Below, in pieces: positions 17,333 to 25,813 of a DNA stretch of 64,000 bases. The translations under genes were made by a program, and so were the position numbers. Numbering within the stretch: the stretch's first letter is position 1; each line of letters opens with the position of its first letter. Source of the stretch: Veillonellaceae bacterium (GTDB lineage Bacteria; Bacillota_C; Negativicutes; UBA1444); the NCBI GenBank assembly GCA_012798135.1, contig JAAZNU010000037.1:1-64000 (forward strand), in the 5' to 3' direction. The notes under the pieces are model-generated. The model searched no databases. It worked only from the letters and a program-made list of their open reading frames with translations, and had not been told where the DNA came from.

Positions 17333-18185
17333 GGTCCATTCTCCTTTCCATTTCCATAATTAATCTTTTTTCACCATCCTGAAGTATCAGCTGCCCCGGC
17401 CGAAAAATCATGCCATGCTGCCCTGACAAAGCGTTGATTAGCTGATATTTCCGGATAATATAAGTTTTTCCGGCCCAGTGCACTCGCGGTGGCGGCATAA
17501 CCGGCACCCGTCCGTAATCCAAAGATCGCAACAAACGGTGAATTTGTGGCAACGGCCAAGTTAGGTCGACAACTCCCCGGTTCGGTACTTCCCAGGAACG
17601 ATGATAATTTTTTCGTTTTGACGTATCCTGCTGTTGCGTTGAAAAATTACCTTGCACCAAAGATGGGCAAATCGCCTCGAATGCCTTGATGCCTTCCTCC
17701 ATGCAAAGCCGGGTCAGTTCGAGCGCGGTGACATCTTTGCCGACTTGAATCGCACGTTGGCTTAGAATCTCGCCGGTGTCCACGCCTTCAGCCACTATAT
17801 GCCAAGTAATGCCCGTTAGATCTTCCCCCTCAAAAATAACCCAGGTAGGTGCATTACGGCCGGGATATGCCGGCAATAAGGCGTTATGAAAATTGACGAT
17901 GCACAAATTTCGTTTGTTTAATACTTCCCCCGGAAAGAGATAATTGTTGTTCGCGCTGACAATCAGCGTGTTTTTCCGTATACTCCGTAAATATTTGGTG
18001 ATCTGCGCGTAATCCGCAACACTCTGATAGGGCAAACGCAGATTGCCACTGATCAGACGAACACAGGACAACGGTTGCTGTTCCGTTTCAACGACCGTCA
18101 TCGGCACTTTTTGTCCGGCCAGGATTCCGATACAGGCGGCGGCAATTTTCCCGGAGCCGATTACAATCACGTTCTTAACTTTCAC
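17271..18185 (-). CDS. Formyltransferase-family protein (methionyl-tRNA formyltransferase-like)
   Basis: 304 aa. The N-terminal Rossmann-like formyltransferase domain has the catalytic Asn98, His100 (VNFHNALLPAYPGRN) and Asp136 (HIVAEGVDTGEIL), the N-H-D triad that uses 10-formyltetrahydrofolate. Its C-terminal half is not the usual tRNA-binding domain. Members in polysaccharide loci N-formylate amino sugars. Here it lies between an adenylation enzyme and an ACP, so the acceptor could be a carrier-bound amino acid or a nucleotide amino sugar. It overlaps its neighbours by 11 (upstream) and 62 (downstream) bases. Confidence 0.9.
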   Translation of the reverse strand: MKVKNVIVIGSGKIAAACIGILAGQKVPMTVVETEQQPLSCVRLISGNLRLPYQSVADYAQITKYLRSIRKNTLIVSANNNYLFPGEVLNKRNLCIVNFHNALLPAYPGRNAPTWVIFEGEDLTGITWHIVAEGVDTGEILSQRAIQVGKDVTALELTRLCMEEGIKAFEAICPSLVQGNFSTQQQDTSKRKNYHRSWEVPNRGVVDLTWPLPQIHRLLRSLDYGRVPVMPPPRVHWAGKTYIIRKYQLINALSGQHGMIFRPGQLILQDGEKRLIMEMERRMDHEPSRINFAGNETRARLAAN

Positions 18186-19731
18186 GGTACTCCACCTCCA
18201 GCCGCGTTTGCCGGCAAACTTCCACTAAAATTGTCCGGTCCACTTTGCCATTGGCATTAAAGGGCAATTCCGGCATTATTTTCACTTTGGCCGGGATCAT
18301 GTATTTGGGCAACAGCTGAGCCAACTGCCGGCGGAGTTCCGCAGGTTCCAGAAAGTGATTCGCTTGATAAAACAACACGATCTCTTCACGGCTCCGGTCA
18401 TAAACGACACAGGCGTGGTCAACCTGCGCCAGGCTTTGGGCTGCCGTTTCTATTTCACCCAATTCGATCCGATGTCCCATATGTTTGATTTGATTGTCCT
18501 TTCGCCCCAAAAACATGATTTCGCCCTGCCCGTTATAATAAACCAAGTCGCCGGTTCGATAGATACGTTCCGGATAATTGTTCTGAAGCGGATTTTGCAC
18601 GAAAACCTTCCCGGTTTTCTCCGGATCGTTCCAATAACCGAGGGCTAGTGAACTGCCGCGCACACATAGCTCTCCCGTTTCACCGCTTACAACCGGTCTA
18701 TCCTCGTCATTCAGCACCAGAATGTCCGTATTCCGGCAAGGCCCTCCGATTGGCAATGGTTCATGATCCTGAAACGAGCGGTCGACAATATAATAGGTGC
18801 AATCCACTGTAATTTCCGTCGGTCCGTATAGATTGACAAATAACGCCCGCGGATAATAGGCCCGCCAATAGTTCAACTGCTTGTTGGGCATAACTTCGCC
18901 CGCGAAAAAAATCTGCTGCAGCGGCGCCGGCGACGTTTTTTCCAAAATTTTTAAATTAGCGACGGCAATGAGTACGGACGGCACCCAAAAAACAAAATTA
19001 ATTTGCATTTCCCGCACATATTCCATCAGGCGCAGCGGAAAAGAGAACAGATTTTTGGGTATAATTACCAAAGTCGCGCCAGTCGCCAGGCACAAATATA
19101 TATCCAGCGTTGAATTGTCAAAATAGAATGGCGACTGATTGCCGATGACCGTCTGTTCGTTGATATGGAAACGTTCTATAGCCCAGTCGATATAATCAAT
19201 CACACCACGGTGAGACACGACAACACCTTTGGGAACGCCCGTCGAGCCGGATGTATAAATGGTATATACAGGGTCGGTATCGATGACATGACTAATCCGG
19301 TCCAACAGTTCCGTGTCATTAAGGTCCCGGAGTTCGTCAAAAGCGGCATTAACCGGCACGATATGCTCTGCCGGCACCTCCAATGTCATCAGCGCCGCCA
19401 GGTAGGCTGTTGAAGAAATAATACAGATGGGCCGCAGATTGTCTAAAATGGTCTTAAGACGGGGCAAGGGCATATTTTCATCCAGTGGCGCGTAAAAATT
19501 ACCGCTGTACAGGATGCCCAGGAAAGCAACAATACTTTCCAGTCCCTTGGGAATCAGCACCGCGATCGGTTGACGAAATTCCCGGGTTCGTTCACCGATA
19601 ACGCAGGCCAGACGTTTTGCCGCCCGATCCAGCTCCGTAAAGGTCAACGTCCTCTCCCGGTCAATGATGGCCGTTTTATTACCGGCTCTCTGTTCGGTCC
19701 GTTTCAGATAAGTCAACACTGTATTTTTCAT
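18175..19731 (-). CDS. DltA-like amino-acid adenylation enzyme
   Basis: 518 aa stand-alone adenylation domain. Core motifs are complete: YTIYTSGSTGVPKGVV (A3), NLYGPTEIT (A5), YRTGDLVYY (A7), KHMGHRIELGEIE (A8) and PFNANGKVDR with the C-terminal catalytic Lys (A10). The pocket segment SPFYFDNSTLDIY closely resembles DltA, and its Asp fits binding of an amino group, so the substrate is probably a small amino acid such as D-alanine. It should load the carrier protein encoded 18 bases upstream. No DltB/DltD genes are here, so lipoteichoic-acid alanylation is not the explanation. The context points to aminoacylation of a sugar or glycan. Confidence 0.92.
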   Translation of the reverse strand: MKNTVLTYLKRTEQRAGNKTAIIDRERTLTFTELDRAAKRLACVIGERTREFRQPIAVLIPKGLESIVAFLGILYSGNFYAPLDENMPLPRLKTILDNLRPICIISSTAYLAALMTLEVPAEHIVPVNAAFDELRDLNDTELLDRISHVIDTDPVYTIYTSGSTGVPKGVVVSHRGVIDYIDWAIERFHINEQTVIGNQSPFYFDNSTLDIYLCLATGATLVIIPKNLFSFPLRLMEYVREMQINFVFWVPSVLIAVANLKILEKTSPAPLQQIFFAGEVMPNKQLNYWRAYYPRALFVNLYGPTEITVDCTYYIVDRSFQDHEPLPIGGPCRNTDILVLNDEDRPVVSGETGELCVRGSSLALGYWNDPEKTGKVFVQNPLQNNYPERIYRTGDLVYYNGQGEIMFLGRKDNQIKHMGHRIELGEIETAAQSLAQVDHACVVYDRSREEIVLFYQANHFLEPAELRRQLAQLLPKYMIPAKVKIMPELPFNANGKVDRTILVEVCRQTRLEVEYRES

Positions 19732-19749
19732 TTCAACACCGCCTTGCCG

Positions 19750-19983
19750 TCAGTTGTCCAGTTTGGTTCTGACGAGATCGAGTAAATCGCCGATCGTTTC
19801 GCAGGCACGGAGCGTCTTGGTATCTACCGTCAGGTAGAATTCGTCGTGCAGCATGACTACAATACTCAATCTTCCCAAAGAATCCCAGCCGTCCAAATCG
19901 TTCAGGACCGTTGCCGCGTCAACCGCCGAGCTTTCCTCAAACAAACAGTTCTTGACCTTCTGAATGAATTCATGTTGCGACAT
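19750..19983 (-). CDS. Carrier protein partnered with the DltA-like enzyme
   Basis: 77 aa phosphopantetheine-binding protein with the attachment site at Ser35 (GWDSLGRLS). The GWDSL form is typical of DltC/PCP-like aminoacyl carriers. The ATG at 19983 has AAGGAG nine bases before it; a GTG at 19989 lies too close to that site. It is encoded between the PglD-like acetyltransferase and the DltA-like enzyme, and should hold the activated amino acid as a thioester. Confidence 0.9.
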   Translation of the reverse strand: MSQHEFIQKVKNCLFEESSAVDAATVLNDLDGWDSLGRLSIVVMLHDEFYLTVDTKTLRACETIGDLLDLVRTKLDN

Positions 19984-20006
19984 CGTCACTCACTCCTTCG
20001 CCACAC

Positions 20007-20639
20007 TCAACTGATCATTTGGGCCGGATTCCCAAAAACCGTGGCTCCCGCCGGAACATTCCGCACAACCACCGAACCGGCGCCCACTTTCGCATTTCGC
20101 CCGACATGCAGGTTGGGCAGAATTCTGGCTCCGCTGCCCAAAAACACGCCCTCTTCCAAATGAACATTTGCCATGATATCGCAATGGGCGCTCAAGGTAC
20201 AGCCGTTTTCCACTGTTGAGTCATGTCCGATCACCGAAAATGCGTTTACTGTGACAAAATCGCCGATTTTTGTAGTAACCACAATGGCGGCAAAGGGGCT
20301 CACAATAATCCCGGCGCCGAACTCGCCATAGTTCGTAATCAATGCCTGCGGATGAAACAGATTGATGAAATGCGCCCCTTTTTTGCGCAGCTGTTCGCAA
20401 ATGTTCATTTTAACGTTCGGATCGCCGATCCCACAAATGAATTCCTCGTCGCCGGACGGAATATAATCGCGGATCGTCCCGACCAGACTGTCGTTCAACC
20501 CGAAGCCTTCCAAAACCGCCGGGTTGTCATCCAAAAACAGGATCGACTCCCATCTTGGCGCCTGGCTTTGAATATCCAGCGCCCATTGGCGCACAACTCT
20601 GCCCCATCCTCCAGCGCCGGCAATCAGTAATTTTTTCAT
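20007..20639 (-). CDS. PglD/NeuD-like sugar O/N-acyltransferase
   Basis: 210 aa. An N-terminal Rossmann-like sugar-nucleotide-binding half (LLIAGAGGWGRVV) is joined to a left-handed beta-helix of hexapeptide repeats. The catalytic His139 lies in VIGHDSTVENG, as in PglD. PglD acetylates the 4-amino group of UDP-4-amino sugars. With the PglF-like dehydratase and the DegT aminotransferase, it could finish a UDP-N,N'-diacetylbacillosamine-type sugar. Its position next to the carrier-protein genes leaves open the use of a different acyl donor. Confidence 0.9.
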   Translation of the reverse strand: MKKLLIAGAGGWGRVVRQWALDIQSQAPRWESILFLDDNPAVLEGFGLNDSLVGTIRDYIPSGDEEFICGIGDPNVKMNICEQLRKKGAHFINLFHPQALITNYGEFGAGIIVSPFAAIVVTTKIGDFVTVNAFSVIGHDSTVENGCTLSAHCDIMANVHLEEGVFLGSGARILPNLHVGRNAKVGAGSVVVRNVPAGATVFGNPAQMIS

Positions 20640-20681
20640 CTTCCGCTCTCCTGCCTTGCATTTTGTTATCCCGGTTGCGGT

Positions 20682-21821
20682 TCAGGCGGTATTTCCGGTA
20701 TAGAACCTGTCCAGGTCGCGCCAGTTGGTGACAATGTTGAAAGAAGATTCTTCAAGAATTTGGCGAGGACACAGATGCTCCAGCTGGTGCTTCCGCTCCA
20801 CCATCTGCAGACATTTTTCCGCCCATTGGGCTGGGGGCAGCGACAGCGGCAGCCAGGCGAACAGCTCGGCGACGAACTGAGTTTCCGGCGAAACGGAATC
20901 CGCAAGCACGATCGGCAATCCGGCCGCCTGGGCCTCGACAACAACCATTGGCAGTCCTTCATACAAAGACGGGAACAGAAACACATCCATCATCCGCATT
21001 AATTGCGGAACATCCGCCCGGGTTCCCGTAAACACAATTTTGTCCGATATCCCGCTGTATCTGGCCTGATCTTCGACGCAAGAACGCAATCGTCCATCGC
21101 CGACAAGAACCAATCGACTGTCCGGTTGCCTCTGGAACAGTTCTTTGGCCACTTCCAAAATAAAGTTGTGATTTTTGGCCAGCGTGAAATTTCCCACATG
21201 CCCTATCACCAAAGAATCCCGGGGAATTCCCCATTGGGCCCTCAGCGCGGCCCGATCGACAGGTTGCGCGTAATCATCCACATTGATTCCGCAGTGTCGA
21301 ACTTGCCAAATCAGACGACCTTGTTCCCCTGTTGACAGCGCCAGAGCAGCCTTTCGGCTGGCAGCCAATCCCAGGGTTGCATAACGGTCAATCAGTTCTT
21401 TCATCAACGACAGATAGGCTCTTCGCAAAAAACCGGCCTGAGAATCCAGGTATAACGAGTCGCAGTGGCTATGCGCAATTCTCACCGGAATCCCGGCTAT
21501 GCAGGCAACCAGCAACGTAATTCCGCTGAAATGGTGCACATGGCTGTGAATCACATCATAAGGTCCGGTGTTGCGTAGAATGTGGATCAATCGGAACATA
21601 TACAGGAAGGGATTACCAACCGGGCAACGAATAATTCTGCCGCCACGTTGCCGGATTTCTTCATCATAGTCCGCCGGTGCGGGATCGCCGGCCAGAAAAT
21701 CCATTTGCCAACAGTCCCGGTCAACGGTTCGCAGCAAATTCATTAGCCAAGTCTCCACTCCACCCCGGTTCATGCGTCCCACAATATGCAGAATTTTGAT
21801 TGGCCGGGTCCGCACACCCAT
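20682..21821 (-). CDS. Family 4 glycosyltransferase
   Basis: 379 aa GT-B enzyme related to EpsF-type transferases: ILHIVGRMNRGGVETWL at the N-terminus, SHVHHFSG and SHCDS in the acceptor half, VGHVGNFTLAKNH for the donor half and the E-x7-E motif in SLYEGLPMVVVEAQ. It adds one sugar residue to the repeat unit on the cytoplasmic face of the membrane. The frame is open further upstream, but the ATG at 21821 has AAGGGTG before it and starts exactly at the conserved region. A divergent PilZ gene begins 108 bases away, so this part of the locus may have a separate promoter. Confidence 0.92.
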   Translation of the reverse strand: MGVRTRPIKILHIVGRMNRGGVETWLMNLLRTVDRDCWQMDFLAGDPAPADYDEEIRQRGGRIIRCPVGNPFLYMFRLIHILRNTGPYDVIHSHVHHFSGITLLVACIAGIPVRIAHSHCDSLYLDSQAGFLRRAYLSLMKELIDRYATLGLAASRKAALALSTGEQGRLIWQVRHCGINVDDYAQPVDRAALRAQWGIPRDSLVIGHVGNFTLAKNHNFILEVAKELFQRQPDSRLVLVGDGRLRSCVEDQARYSGISDKIVFTGTRADVPQLMRMMDVFLFPSLYEGLPMVVVEAQAAGLPIVLADSVSPETQFVAELFAWLPLSLPPAQWAEKCLQMVERKHQLEHLCPRQILEESSFNIVTNWRDLDRFYTGNTA

Positions 21822-21929
21822 CTTCACCCTTCCCTTTTCTTCACCTTTATCAGAAAATATGGTAAAATTTATAAAGAATAAAGTGATTTTCATAAAACGC
21901 AACTTTGGGGCAAAGAAGGTCGGTATACA

Positions 21930-22217
21930 ATGGGCCACAAGCTATCAGTTTCATTGTTTTGTGAGGAAATGCCCGCTATTCGCAATACTGCCCAAGCGTT
22001 TGACATTTCACCGACTGGATTGATCCTCCAGACGAGTATTCCCTTGACGGAAAATCAACGGATCCAGTTGGAACTACCCACTTCGTTGGGCAACCTTTGC
22101 CTGTCGGCGCGAGTCACCGCCTACAGGGAGAATGGTTGGGCCTGTCAGTTTGTCGATATTGTTCCCAGAACGGCTTCTTTGTTAAGCCAATGGCTGTTTC
22201 CGCCATTCGATCCGTAA
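21930..22217 (+). CDS. Small PilZ-like protein, opposite strand
   Basis: 95 aa, coded against the direction of all surrounding genes. DISPTGLILQT followed by LELPTSLGNLCLSARVTAYR and WACQFVDI matches the PilZ beta-barrel (D/NxSxxG motif present). The N-terminal RxxxR c-di-GMP motif is not evident; only one Arg (AIRNTA) is near the expected place, so ligand binding is uncertain. AGAAGG lies about nine bases before the ATG, and an AT-rich region 21855-21890 could be its promoter. Its last 73 bases overlap the 3' end of the aminotransferase gene tail to tail. Confidence 0.72.
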   Translation: MGHKLSVSLFCEEMPAIRNTAQAFDISPTGLILQTSIPLTENQRIQLELPTSLGNLCLSARVTAYRENGWACQFVDIVPRTASLLSQWLFPPFDP

Positions 22218-23395
22218 TAAAGCCCCATCGGTTCCTTGCTCCTACTATGGGTCAGACAATCTTTGATCACTTGGATAACCCGGCCTTGTTCCGCCTCCGT
22301 CAGGCTGCTGCCGGACGGCAGACAGATTCCGTTCTCGAACAGCCGGTCCGAAATGCTTTCCCCACAACCGTGCGTGTAATAAGGATAATCGACAAAAATC
22401 GGTTGTAAGTGGAGGGGTTTCCATACCGGTCTTGATTCAATCTCTTCGTCCGCCAACGCGTCGATCAAATCATTGACCGTCAATTTGGCAAGGTTGGGGT
22501 CAATGGTCAACGTCGTCAGCCAACGGTTGGATTCTCCGTAAGCCGCCTCCGGCATAAACTCCACCCCGGCGAAGCAGGCCAGTTCGGTAAAGTAGCGTGC
22601 AAAGATTTTGCGCCTTTTTTTTATGCGATCCGCCAGCACGCATAACTGCCCCCGCCCGATCGCCGCGGCGATATTGCTCAAACGATAATTGTAGCCGATT
22701 TCACTGTGTTGATAGTGCCGGGCCGGATCACGCGCCTGGGTTGCCCAGAAGCGGGCCTTGTTGATGGCTTCCACGTCGTCAGAAATCAACATGCCGCCGC
22801 CGGAAGTCGTAATAATTTTATTGCCGTTGAATGAAAACATGCCGAATTTGCCAAAAGTTCCACTCGCTTTCCCCTTATAGGTAGCCCCCAGCGATTCGGC
22901 GGCGTCCTCGATCAACGTGACTCCATAGCTATCGCATAGTGTCAATATGGGGTCCATGTCCGCACTTTGACCATAGAGATTAACCACAATAACCGCACGG
23001 GGTAGTCTGGATTTGCGTTTGGCATCCCTCAGTGCCTTTTCCAGGGCAACAGGCGACATATTCCAGGACTGCGGTTCCGAGTCGATAAACACCGGCAGGG
23101 CGCCTTCATAGAAAATTGGATTGGCGGAAGCTGCAAAAGTCAGCGACGAGCAGAACACCCAGTCGCCGCGCTTAACTCCCGCACATTTTAGTGCCAGGTG
23201 AATGGCGGCCGTACCGGAGCAGAGCGCAGCTGCCGCGGCGCTGCCGACATATTTGGCGATCCCGGCCTCAAAGGCATCCACGTGCGGCCCCAGGGGAGCA
23301 ATCCAGTTCGAAGCAAAAGCCTCCGAAACATATTCCTGTTCATACCCGCTCATATGCGGCGGGGAAAGGCAGATGCGTTTTTGAAGAATCGCCAC
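22145..23395 (-). CDS. DegT/DnrJ/EryC1 (PglE-like) sugar aminotransferase
   Basis: 416 aa PLP enzyme. The Schiff-base Lys193 lies in MFSFNGNKIITTSGGGML and the cofactor-binding Asp in LIEDAAESLG. It should convert a UDP-4-keto-6-deoxy sugar from the PglF-like dehydratase to a 4-amino sugar with glutamate as donor. The GTG start at 23395 has AGGAGA eight bases before it. The tail after VIKDCL is about 30 residues longer than typical and overlaps the PilZ gene on the other strand. Confidence 0.93.
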   Translation of the reverse strand: MAILQKRICLSPPHMSGYEQEYVSEAFASNWIAPLGPHVDAFEAGIAKYVGSAAAAALCSGTAAIHLALKCAGVKRGDWVFCSSLTFAASANPIFYEGALPVFIDSEPQSWNMSPVALEKALRDAKRKSRLPRAVIVVNLYGQSADMDPILTLCDSYGVTLIEDAAESLGATYKGKASGTFGKFGMFSFNGNKIITTSGGGMLISDDVEAINKARFWATQARDPARHYQHSEIGYNYRLSNIAAAIGRGQLCVLADRIKKRRKIFARYFTELACFAGVEFMPEAAYGESNRWLTTLTIDPNLAKLTVNDLIDALADEEIESRPVWKPLHLQPIFVDYPYYTHGCGESISDRLFENGICLPSGSSLTEAEQGRVIQVIKDCLTHSRSKEPMGLYYGSNGGNSHWLNKEAVLGTISTN

Positions 23396-23446
23396 AATGA
23401 TCGTCTCCTCTCTTTTTATGTCACACAGTTTCTTTTCCGGGCGCAA

Positions 23447-24511
23447 TCAGTCGTTCTTCGTCCGATACGCCGGAAAAAACGAATCGTTGGTAATCCAGCT
23501 CAGCCCGTTCTGCAATTCGTGCAGCTTCCTTTTTTCACAAAGCGATGCGTACTCCGACGAAAAGAAAACATGTTTGCCGACCAAAAATGGCACTACGCCC
23601 GAAGGAGCATACGATTTTTTGTACTGGAACACACCGTCATAACCCTCGTAGCCGCCACCCAACACACACCATTTTTTCTTTCTGTCCATCCCCCACTGGA
23701 ACACGCGGTGGGTCAGAAACTGGTTGGGACGAAGATTAAAATAATTCTCGTCGGAACCTGCCAGATAATAATAGATACTCTCCTGGGAAACCAATATCAG
23801 ATAGGAGGCAATCACTTCTCCCCGATATATGGCATGCGCCAGAACGAATTGCCCGACCAGCCGGTTGATAATTCGCCGAAAAAAATCTATGGAAAAATAG
23901 TATTGCTGCGCCGCGTGGCAACGCTGCATCGTTCGGTAGTACAGACGAATAAAGGCTGGCAGGGTTTCGCCCGTTTCATCGAACAAAGCTGTAACTCCGT
24001 TGCTTTCCGCTTTTTTAACGTGCGTACGCACCAGTTGCTTATAATCCCGCCAAATTTCTTCATTTCCTTCCGTCAGGGACCGCATTACATTGCCTCCGCT
24101 GACATCCACGGCATCCACCACATCTCGGATATCGGCGGCAAATGGCGACAGCCGGAAAAAAGCGGAAACAACATTGTTCTGCACCGCCCATATTTTAAAC
24201 TGCCGCCAAAATTCAGCCAAATCTGCGTCTCCACTCACATAGGGCCCGCCAAAGCCATAGGGCGCAATGGCGTCAACGTACCGATTTTCATTTCCCGCCC
24301 ACGGTTCAACATTCAACGGCCGGATGATCAGCGGCATCAGGATCAATCCGGTATCAGTCCGTTGGACGGCGCACACCGCCTGATCGCAGTTGCGGGCAAA
24401 CAACTTGACATATTCCGGATGAACAAATACTTCCCGCAAGGGCCAACTCTCCCAAATCCGGAGCCAGGTTGCATAATCTTGCTCAATGGCGGCATCCATC
24501 AGTTTGAACAT
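23447..24511 (-). CDS. FemAB-like GNAT-fold acyl/aminoacyltransferase
   Basis: About 354 aa double-GNAT-type protein. The C-terminal half has FVLAHAIYRGEVIASYLIL, YYYLAGSDENYFNLRPNQFL and LGGGYEGYDGVFQYKKSY, the pattern of FemAB-related transferases. FemAB enzymes transfer aminoacyl groups, and relatives in exopolysaccharide loci acylate sugars. The ATG at 24511 has GGAGGG ten bases before it and begins at the conserved region; the open frame further upstream overlaps another gene. The DltA-like module downstream makes an aminoacyl donor plausible, but this is inference. Confidence 0.82.
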   Translation of the reverse strand: MFKLMDAAIEQDYATWLRIWESWPLREVFVHPEYVKLFARNCDQAVCAVQRTDTGLILMPLIIRPLNVEPWAGNENRYVDAIAPYGFGGPYVSGDADLAEFWRQFKIWAVQNNVVSAFFRLSPFAADIRDVVDAVDVSGGNVMRSLTEGNEEIWRDYKQLVRTHVKKAESNGVTALFDETGETLPAFIRLYYRTMQRCHAAQQYYFSIDFFRRIINRLVGQFVLAHAIYRGEVIASYLILVSQESIYYYLAGSDENYFNLRPNQFLTHRVFQWGMDRKKKWCVLGGGYEGYDGVFQYKKSYAPSGVVPFLVGKHVFFSSEYASLCEKRKLHELQNGLSWITNDSFFPAYRTKND

Positions 24512-24654
24512 CGTTTTACAACCCTCCATCGACGGCGCCCGCGGCTTTGCGAGACGGCCCGGATCGTTGCGGCAAAGCGACAAACCGGTTTTTTCAGTGT
24601 CTCGGGCACGATCTACATCCTGCATATTGCAGAGCAACTTGCTTTTCATGATAA

Positions 24655-25209
24655 TCATCGCCGATCTCCCAGGGAGTCGCCGGTTAGACTTTGCCATTCC
24701 CGCTGCAGGATCCCGAACACAAGCCAATCCTGAAATTGTCCGTCGCGAAATGTGACCTCGCGCAAGCCGGCTTCCTGCGAAAAGCCAAGCTTATGCAGCA
24801 ACCGGGCCGCCACGACATTGGCCTTCATCGCCTGCGCTCTCAGCCTGTGCAGGTTCAACTGTGCAAACGAATATCGCAGCAGAATCCTGCCGACGGTTTC
24901 GCCGATCCCTTGGTGACGCGAGTCGGCGTCACCGATGCAAAGGACCAGTTCCGCGCTTCCATTGCGGGAATTGATGTGGTACAGTCCACAATGGCCAATA
25001 CATCGGCCCTCCATGTTAGTGATCACCCATACGAAGTCATCCTTGCTTCGGCGCTGGCTGTCAATCCACTCAGAGACGTCGGCATGGGCAAGGCCGCCGC
25101 TGAAACAGCCCGCCTCCGATACAATCCAGGGATCATTTAGATACAAATACAAAGCTTCAACATCGGCAGGTTCAGGCTGACGCAACCGATATTCCGGATT
25201 GGCTTGCAT
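24655..25209 (-). CDS. GNAT N-acetyltransferase, copy 1 (RimJ/RimL-like)
   Basis: 184 aa single GNAT domain: RLRQPEPADVEALYLYLNDP at the start, CIGHCGLYHINSRNGSAEL in the middle, and acetyl-CoA loop RHQGIGETVGRIL. About half its residues match the adjacent gene at 25253-25798, so this is a tandem duplication. PseH-type GNATs acetylate 4-amino sugars; that is a likely role here. The CoA loop is of normal form in this copy. Confidence 0.88.
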   Translation of the reverse strand: MQANPEYRLRQPEPADVEALYLYLNDPWIVSEAGCFSGGLAHADVSEWIDSQRRSKDDFVWVITNMEGRCIGHCGLYHINSRNGSAELVLCIGDADSRHQGIGETVGRILLRYSFAQLNLHRLRAQAMKANVVAARLLHKLGFSQEAGLREVTFRDGQFQDWLVFGILQREWQSLTGDSLGDRR

Positions 25210-25252
25210 GAAACGCTCCTCCTTGCGGCTTGGCCGCGCCGGCCAAACCTGT

Positions 25253-25798
25253 TCATCCAGAATCCTTGACCGCTCCGGAATTCCATTCCCGGCTCAGCAA
25301 TCCAAAAACATGAACATCCACATATTGCCCGTTCCGGAATTCGGCTTCGCGTAAAATACCTTCTTCCGACATGCCACATCTTTTGTTGAAATTCATGGCT
25401 AATTTATCCGTAGCCAGCACTTCGCTGCTGATCCTGCGAATATGTAACTGGTGAAACGCATAGTCCCCCAGTGCTTTCATAATGGATCGGCTCTGACCCT
25501 TCCGAAACGCCGCGGAGCCCAGACAGATGGCTACTTCAGCGCTGCCGGCCGCCCAGTTTAGTTTGTACAGGCCGCAATGTCCAATGCACCGGTCGTCTGC
25601 GTCAGCGATTACCCAGACCAAGTCATCGCGATTTTTTCTCTGACGTTCCACCCAGTCCAGCATATCGGCGTGGGAATAACCTTTGGTAAATCCGCACAAC
25701 GCGGCCATAATATCCGGATCATTGCGGTAACGATACAGAGCCTCCACGTCTTTCGGTTCCGGCCGGCGCAAACACAGCTCCCCGGCTTTAATAAACAT
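25253..25798 (-). CDS. GNAT N-acetyltransferase, copy 2
   Basis: 181 aa, paralogue of the gene just downstream (shared LRxPEPxDVEALY, HAD, WV-x2-QR, DRCIGHCGLY and GSAE blocks). The CoA-binding loop differs (FRKGQSRSIMKAL), lacking the usual R/Q-x2-G-x-G glycine pair. Its donor or activity may therefore differ. It follows the sugar transferase gene by 15 bases in the same transcript. Confidence 0.87.
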   Translation of the reverse strand: MFIKAGELCLRRPEPKDVEALYRYRNDPDIMAALCGFTKGYSHADMLDWVERQRKNRDDLVWVIADADDRCIGHCGLYKLNWAAGSAEVAICLGSAAFRKGQSRSIMKALGDYAFHQLHIRRISSEVLATDKLAMNFNKRCGMSEEGILREAEFRNGQYVDVHVFGLLSREWNSGAVKDSG

Positions 25799-25813
25799 AC
25801 CGCATCCATCCTT

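Noticed and set aside
18175..19989. D-alanylation operon (dlt) for teichoic acid
   Set aside because: DltA- and DltC-like proteins are present but no DltB or DltD, and the genes are embedded among sugar-modifying enzymes of a diderm-type locus.
23198..24733. Open frame of about 500 codons on the plus strand opposite the aminotransferase and FemAB-like genes
   Set aside because: It is rich in His, Arg, Gln and Pro with no domain, and it lies opposite well-supported coding genes. Other such antisense frames (for example 2073-3056 and 55392-57152) have the same character.
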